Notes under the pieces: model-generated
The model's input: the letters and a program-made list of their open reading frames with translations, nothing else
The model's database searches: none
What the model was told of the DNA's origin: nothing
Shown: positions 60,258-64,000 of the stretch, piece after piece
Layout: every line of letters starts with the position of its first letter
Position numbering within the stretch: the first letter of the stretch is position 1
Source of the DNA: JAPLJC01 sp052326585
GTDB taxonomy: Bacteria > Desulfobacterota > Desulfobaccia > Desulfobaccales > 0-14-0-80-60-11
Length of the DNA: 64,000 nucleotides
Assembly (NCBI GenBank): GCA_052326585.1
Contig: JBKQLU010000063.1
Location: forward strand, 14,870 to 78,869
Reading direction: 5' to 3'
Translations under genes and position numbers: made by a program

Positions 60258-61352
60258 TCACCCCGGTTCGCAGGTTCCCAGGCGCCACTGTTGTATTCGT
60301 CCTTGCGGGTCCAGGTGCATTTCCAGGGCAAAGGGGAAGACCCTCCCCGGCACGGAGAAGCGCAAGTCCAACCACTGCAGCGCCAGCCCGTCTTCCAGGA
60401 CTTGTACCCGGCGCAATAGTGGGAAGCGGGCAAATTTTAAGTAGCGGTCCCGGATTTCCCGGGCTTCCGGGCCGAGGTCAATCTCCGGCATGGGCAGCCC
60501 GCTGAAAACCTGGAGGCGCAGGTCCCCGGGTCCCGGGTAAACCTCAGCCGGCGCCCGGCAGTTGAGCGCCAGGCGGGTCGCCGCCGGCGGCGCCGGGGCG
60601 CGCCAGAACCCCAAGGGGGCCAGGAACGGCAACTGCACCAGGGCCTGCGTCACTTCCCGGCCATCGCTGGCCAGGAGCAGCCAGCGGCGGCAGGAAAAGG
60701 GTTGGGGCAGCGCCGCCACCCTCAGGCCCCCGGCTGCCCGCGACCCCGCCTTCCCGGGAGGAGATGGGGCTGAGAGCGGCCCCGGATTGGCGGCTGACGG
60801 CTGAAACACCTGCCGGGCCAGGGCCAGGGCTTGGCGGTGATAACAGCCGCACAGGAGTAGATAGGCGCCGGCTGCCGCCAGCAAGGCGAGCCCGGCCCGG
60901 TGGCCCCAACCGGGGACGGGCGCGGCCACGGCCCCGGCCACGAGCAGTGTGGTGAGGTAAGGGTCGATAATGAAGAGCCAGTCCAGGGCGAAGCGCTTCC
61001 GGGAGAAGGGGAACAGTAGTTGGGTGCCGTAGGGGGTGGCCAGATCCAATACCAGAAGATGGCTCGCCAGCACTGCCAGTCCCAGGAAGAAGATCGGTAG
61101 GAACCACTGGGGGCCGCCCAAGACCCTGACCACCCCGGCTGCCAACAGGGCCAATAACGGCAGGGCCGTCAGGGAATGGGAAAAGGCCCGGTGGTGGCGG
61201 ATAAAGGCCAGCCGATCCGAAAATATTAAGAAATAGTCGCAATCCGGCAGCAGGGTGAAGGAGATGCCGGCCACGGCGCTCCAAACCGGGGAAGGACTGG
61301 GAAGCAGTTGCGACAGCAGCGCCCCCATGGCCACGTGGGTCACTGGATCCAT
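60258..61352 (-). CDS. DUF457-like membrane-bound metal-dependent hydrolase
   Basis: A 364-residue protein. The N-terminal VTHVAMGALLSQ, then LLPDCDYF and RHHRAFSHS form the His/Asp pattern of the YdjM/DUF457 family of membrane-bound metal-dependent hydrolases. Four or five hydrophobic segments cover residues about 25-190. The C-terminal 170 residues have a soluble, Pro-rich part of unknown fold (LPMPEIDLGPEAREIRD). Function is unknown in most members. Confidence 0.75.
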   Translation of the reverse strand: MDPVTHVAMGALLSQLLPSPSPVWSAVAGISFTLLPDCDYFLIFSDRLAFIRHHRAFSHSLTALPLLALLAAGVVRVLGGPQWFLPIFFLGLAVLASHLLVLDLATPYGTQLLFPFSRKRFALDWLFIIDPYLTTLLVAGAVAAPVPGWGHRAGLALLAAAGAYLLLCGCYHRQALALARQVFQPSAANPGPLSAPSPPGKAGSRAAGGLRVAALPQPFSCRRWLLLASDGREVTQALVQLPFLAPLGFWRAPAPPAATRLALNCRAPAEVYPGPGDLRLQVFSGLPMPEIDLGPEAREIRDRYLKFARFPLLRRVQVLEDGLALQWLDLRFSVPGRVFPFALEMHLDPQGRIQQWRLGTCEPG

Positions 61353-61746
61353 GGCCGTCTGCCGCTCCGGGAGCCGTAGAGGGGGAAATGGCGCAACCGG
61401 TCCTCACTCAGGGCCATCAGGTCGGGACTTTAGGATGACCCCGGGATGGTTATTTATGAGCAAATATTTTAACACTGGGGCCTTCATAAGGTGGGAACTG
61501 CCCGCCAGAATGTCAACTTCAGGAGCGGAGGTTGTAGGGTGGGCAGCGCCCGCCGGTGAACTAGGGGACGGTAGAGAGGGGCCGGGTGGCCGGGAAGTCA
61601 ATTTTAGCCGCGGCGCGGCCTGATGAGCATGGCGCCTTTGGCGAGTCGTCAGGTGGCCGCGGCCCGGCAGGTTGCCCGGGGCCCGCGCCAGTGCCCGCCT
61701 AAGGTCTTGACAAAAGCCCGGGGGCAAGGTAAACAAATCAGTGGTC
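61353..61746. other. Intergenic region before tRNA-Phe
   Basis: No gene is supported in these 394 bases. The tRNA promoter sits at its right end. An open minus-strand frame (61404-61736) overlaps the promoter and has no family features. Confidence 0.5.
61707..61735 (+). promoter_or_regulatory. Promoter of tRNA-Phe (TTGACA-N17-TAAACA)
   Basis: A consensus -35 TTGACA at 61707-61712 and a -10-like TAAACA at 61730-61735 with a 17-base spacer, placing the start of transcription about 5 bases before the tRNA. Confidence 0.65.
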
Positions 61747-61822
61747 GGCGGGGTAGCTCAGTCGGTAGAGCAGGGGACTGAAAATCCCCGTGTCGGCAGT
61801 TCGATTCTGTCCCCCGCCACCA
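61747..61822 (+). tRNA. tRNA-Phe (GAA)
   Basis: A 76-nt cloverleaf: acceptor GGCGGGG paired with CCCCGCC, D arm AGCTC...GAGC, anticodon stem-loop GGGGA-CTGAAAA-TCCCC with anticodon GAA, a T arm GGCAG-TTCGATT-CTGTC, and an encoded ACCA end. A good promoter lies upstream. The tRNA's 3' end lies 18 bases from the integrase stop codon, so it probably serves as the attachment site. Confidence 0.97.
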
Positions 61823-61840
61823 GTGATTTCAAGGGTTTAG

Positions 61841-63058
61841 CTAAGTCGGCTGGCCCTTTTTTTTCGAGTTGTTAACGCCATGACTAACATTTGCAATTTG
61901 GCCGTCCAGCCACTCGGTATATCTGGTCATGGCGCGATGCAGATCGTCCTCAGAGGGGACCAGGTAGTGAATGTCCATCCCCTGCAAGCTGTGGCCTAAG
62001 ATCGTATCCCGATAGACCTTATCCACTCCGGCGCTCAGCATATTGGTTTTGACGGTGCGCCTAATGTCGTGAAAGGTGATCCCGTCCGTTTCATTGTGGC
62101 CCTGGGGGATTCCGGCCCTTAAGCAAGCTGTGATGAAAGATTTCTTGAAGCTGCCATTATCCCCGATGGAGTTTCCCTTATAGGTGAATACAAAGTCATG
62201 GTGGAGGGCCTGGGGAATGCTGGCCAGGACTGCCTTAACGTGGTGATTCATCGGGATCACCTTGGCCCGGCTCTCTTTGGTCACGCCGGCCGGCAACCGG
62301 ATAACCCCATGCTCCCGGTCGATATGTGACCATCTCAAGGCTCGAAGCTCGCCCGCTCTCATCCCGGTATTGAAAGCCGTGGTGATGATCCCCTTGAGGT
62401 GGGGCGCCGCCACTTCCACGAGCCGGAGAAATTCATCTGGGGACAAGGTGCGCTTCCTGGCATTGTCACCCCGCCTTAGCTTTCTCTTAACGCGTCGGAA
62501 TGCCTTGACCGTCCTACCGTCCACCAGGTCATTATCAAAGGCTTTCGTGATCATGGTTTTTGTAATGCTGATTTCCATATCTATGGTAGCCGCGGCCCGG
62601 CCTTCCCCTTCCCGTGTCTCCTGGTAATCTTCCAGGTCTTGCAGTTTGATGCTGCTTACGATTCGGTTGCCAAAGACTTCGTTGAAGTTGCTGAGGATTG
62701 CCTGAATCCTCCGATTGGAAGCCAGTTTTTTGACGGTTTTCAGCTCAAGATACCATTCTGAAAGCTCAATGAAGGTCATGCGCTCCGCGGGGACCTTCTC
62801 CAGGATGGTGGGGTTTTCTTTCTTTTGGGCTTTGCGTTTTCCCTCCGCGGCCCTGACTTCTTCAATTCCAGCGGGGCTGCCATCTGGAAGGCTCACAAAT
62901 TCCCAGCGTTGCTTTCCGCTCGGGACCCTGTAATGAATCCAATACCGGACCTTGCCGGCCCGTTTCGGCTTATCCAGATCGCTTTCGCAGCCGACACAAT
63001 TCTTGTTCTTGACCGCCTGTTTCCGGTGACACCGTGGACACTCAGCTAAGATCGCCAT
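61841..63058 (-). CDS. Tyrosine recombinase (phage-type integrase) with N-terminal zinc ribbon
   Basis: A 405-residue integrase. An N-terminal zinc-ribbon-like part has CPRCHRK and NCVGCESD. A SAM-like arm domain covers about 80-180. The catalytic domain has Arg in TGMRAGELRALRW, HDIRRT (His-x-x-Arg), GHS and Tyr in MDIHYL. The start chosen is the ATG behind AAGGAGG; a GTG two codons earlier is less well placed. Its 3' end lies next to tRNA-Phe and it follows an XRE regulator, the usual edge of an integrated element. Confidence 0.93.
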   Translation of the reverse strand: MAILAECPRCHRKQAVKNKNCVGCESDLDKPKRAGKVRYWIHYRVPSGKQRWEFVSLPDGSPAGIEEVRAAEGKRKAQKKENPTILEKVPAERMTFIELSEWYLELKTVKKLASNRRIQAILSNFNEVFGNRIVSSIKLQDLEDYQETREGEGRAAATIDMEISITKTMITKAFDNDLVDGRTVKAFRRVKRKLRRGDNARKRTLSPDEFLRLVEVAAPHLKGIITTAFNTGMRAGELRALRWSHIDREHGVIRLPAGVTKESRAKVIPMNHHVKAVLASIPQALHHDFVFTYKGNSIGDNGSFKKSFITACLRAGIPQGHNETDGITFHDIRRTVKTNMLSAGVDKVYRDTILGHSLQGMDIHYLVPSEDDLHRAMTRYTEWLDGQIANVSHGVNNSKKKGQPT

Positions 63059-63257
63059 GACCAACCTCCTTTTGCATTGCTTCCATTTTCATCTGGTATT
63101 CCAAAGCCACCAGCGCCAGGGAAAGAAGAGAAGGTATGGAGCGGGTCCCAGTTTCCCACCGGGCCACAGTGAGCCTGATAACTCCCAGACGCCGGGCTAA
63201 CTCCTCTTGAGTAAGCCCCTTCTTGCGCCGCCATTCTTTCAGTTCCTGCCCTGTCAT
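63042..63257 (-). CDS. Small XRE-family helix-turn-helix regulator
   Basis: A 71-residue protein whose first 55 residues are a Cro/C1-type helix-turn-helix (LKEWRRKKGLTQEELARRL, then TVARWETGTRSIPS). It overlaps the integrase start by 17 bases and probably regulates integrase expression. A TGACA-like signal lies upstream. Confidence 0.88.
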   Translation of the reverse strand: MTGQELKEWRRKKGLTQEELARRLGVIRLTVARWETGTRSIPSLLSLALVALEYQMKMEAMQKEVGHGDLS

Positions 63258-63865
63258 GGCATTATTGTATCCAGCGGATATATATTATCAAGGGGCATTA
63301 TCAAAAAAATGAGGGCATGGCGAAAAGAGGTTCTAAGCTCCCCTGGCCATGCCCCGCCTTCCTCCAAATTGCGCTGCAGAGCCTACCATCGCATAGATAA
63401 TTTTTGAAAACTCCCGAAGTGAAGGGTAAGGGCAGGGGTCCGCCCCCAGCGCCTCTCCTGGGCCGTCTCACGAGGTCGTTTCTATCGTGATAGGAGTCAA
63501 TGCAGGTATTCAACCTGTGGGTAGGTTTTGGGTCCCCCTGAGGCCCCACCACCTTCATCCACAAAACCTGATTCCCGTGGCTTATAACCCTGGTCCCAGG
63601 AGGGTCTTCGTGCTACCGATTCTGATATGCCAATCATATCAGCACCTATTGGGATTTTTTGAGAAGATTCTGTTTTGGCAAGATAATCGCTATTCCTCCT
63701 CAACCTTTCCTACCAGCCTGACCAATCCCAGAAAATCGGCGACCTACACCCTTGCCCGCCGGGATTGGGATGATTACCTATATATTGACTTCCGAAGACT
63801 TCCGAAAGAATTTTCACCAGAAACGAACCTTGGAATCTGACACCAACTAACAATAGGGTTTAAAT
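63258..63865. other. Unassigned stretch inside the putative integrated element
   Basis: About 600 bases. A plus-strand frame (63487-63840) and a minus-strand frame (63301-63564) exist, but their composition and lack of motifs or ribosome-binding sites do not support genes. No second copy of the tRNA-Phe 3' end was found here. Confidence 0.5.
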
Positions 63866-64000
63866 ATGCCTCTGATTTATTATCTACCAGATAAAATAGA
63901 AATTGAAACGCACGAAGGTGAGACTATTTTGATGGCGGCGCTCCGGGCCGGCATAATGCATACCCATCTCTGTGGTGGAAGTGCACGGTGCTCCACCTGC
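63866..64000 (+). CDS. 2Fe-2S ferredoxin-domain protein, 5' fragment
   Basis: The first 45 codons of a gene that runs past the window. The frame reads MPLIYYLPDKIEIETHEGET, then HLCGGSARCSTC, in which the Cys-x5-Cys-x2-Cys spacing is the adrenodoxin/ferredoxin 2Fe-2S pattern. Relatives with this N-terminus include stand-alone ferredoxins and adenylate-cyclase-fused forms, which the missing part would distinguish. Too short for the usual gene-length cut-off. Confidence 0.8.
   Translation, partial: MPLIYYLPDKIEIETHEGETILMAALRAGIMHTHLCGGSARCSTC

Noticed and set aside
63487..63840. A 117-codon plus-strand frame before the 2Fe-2S gene
   Set aside because: Composition and motif content do not look coding, and no ribosome-binding site is seen.

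Overview
The window is a 64 kb stretch of a GC-rich bacterial chromosome. It most likely comes from an anaerobic member of the Desulfobacterota (the former Deltaproteobacteria, near sulfate-reducing or syntrophic groups). That assignment is inferred from an AprAB-like/Hdr electron-transfer operon, the paaK-ACT-liv arrangement, a CooT/DUF3842 pair, a single-subunit molybdo/tungsto-enzyme with an aryl-CoA ligase, and RNase J in a Gram-negative setting. No rRNA is present and the species cannot be named.

Layout. 1-608: DUF3842 and a CooT-like nickel protein. 972-9355: a DASS transporter, then a tight operon of AprA-like flavoprotein, AprB-like ferredoxin, HdrA/QmoB-MvhD fusion, HdrC and HdrB, followed by a Crp/Fnr regulator. 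9474-18971 (minus strand): an aromatic/branched-chain amino acid cluster (paaK, ACT protein, livK-H-M-G-F, a four-helix-bundle pseudogene, a second degenerate paaK and a second livK). 19430-26722: a phosphate island (pstS-C-A-B, a second lipoprotein pstS, a secreted metallophosphatase). 26719-30036: nagZ divergent from a sodium/solute symporter. 29939-33831: a winged-helix protein, a sterol-desaturase-family hydroxylase, recO and a receiver-only response regulator behind a structured leader. 34068-40686: a CusCBA-type heavy-metal efflux operon plus a small Cys/His-rich exported protein. 40963-44223: RNase J, PlsC and EngB.

44611-58440 is an accessory region that looks more AT-rich over much of its length. 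It holds a hydrolase, a sigma-54 activator and a catabolic operon: an acetylene-hydratase-like Mo/W protein, an aryl-CoA ligase, a DUF35 protein, a thiolase-fold protein and an MFS carrier. The operon carries a good sigma-54 promoter, and two copies of the dyad TGTCTGA-N4-TCRGACA lie upstream as likely activator sites. Behind it, a roughly 225 bp direct repeat flanks an aldo/keto reductase, an NMT1-like binding protein and a short-chain dehydrogenase.

58441-61352 holds a nitroreductase, a YkgJ-type protein and a DUF457-like membrane protein. At 61747 a tRNA-Phe gene abuts a tyrosine recombinase and an XRE regulator, which is the edge of an integrated element, and the window closes inside a 2Fe-2S ferredoxin-domain gene.

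The two most interesting systems are the AprBA-like/HdrABC operon, which looks like a soluble flavin-based electron-transfer complex with an unknown substrate, and the sigma-54-controlled Mo/W, ligase and thiolase-fold operon. Short 7-bp tandem arrays sit at several gene 3' ends and flank the pseudogene.
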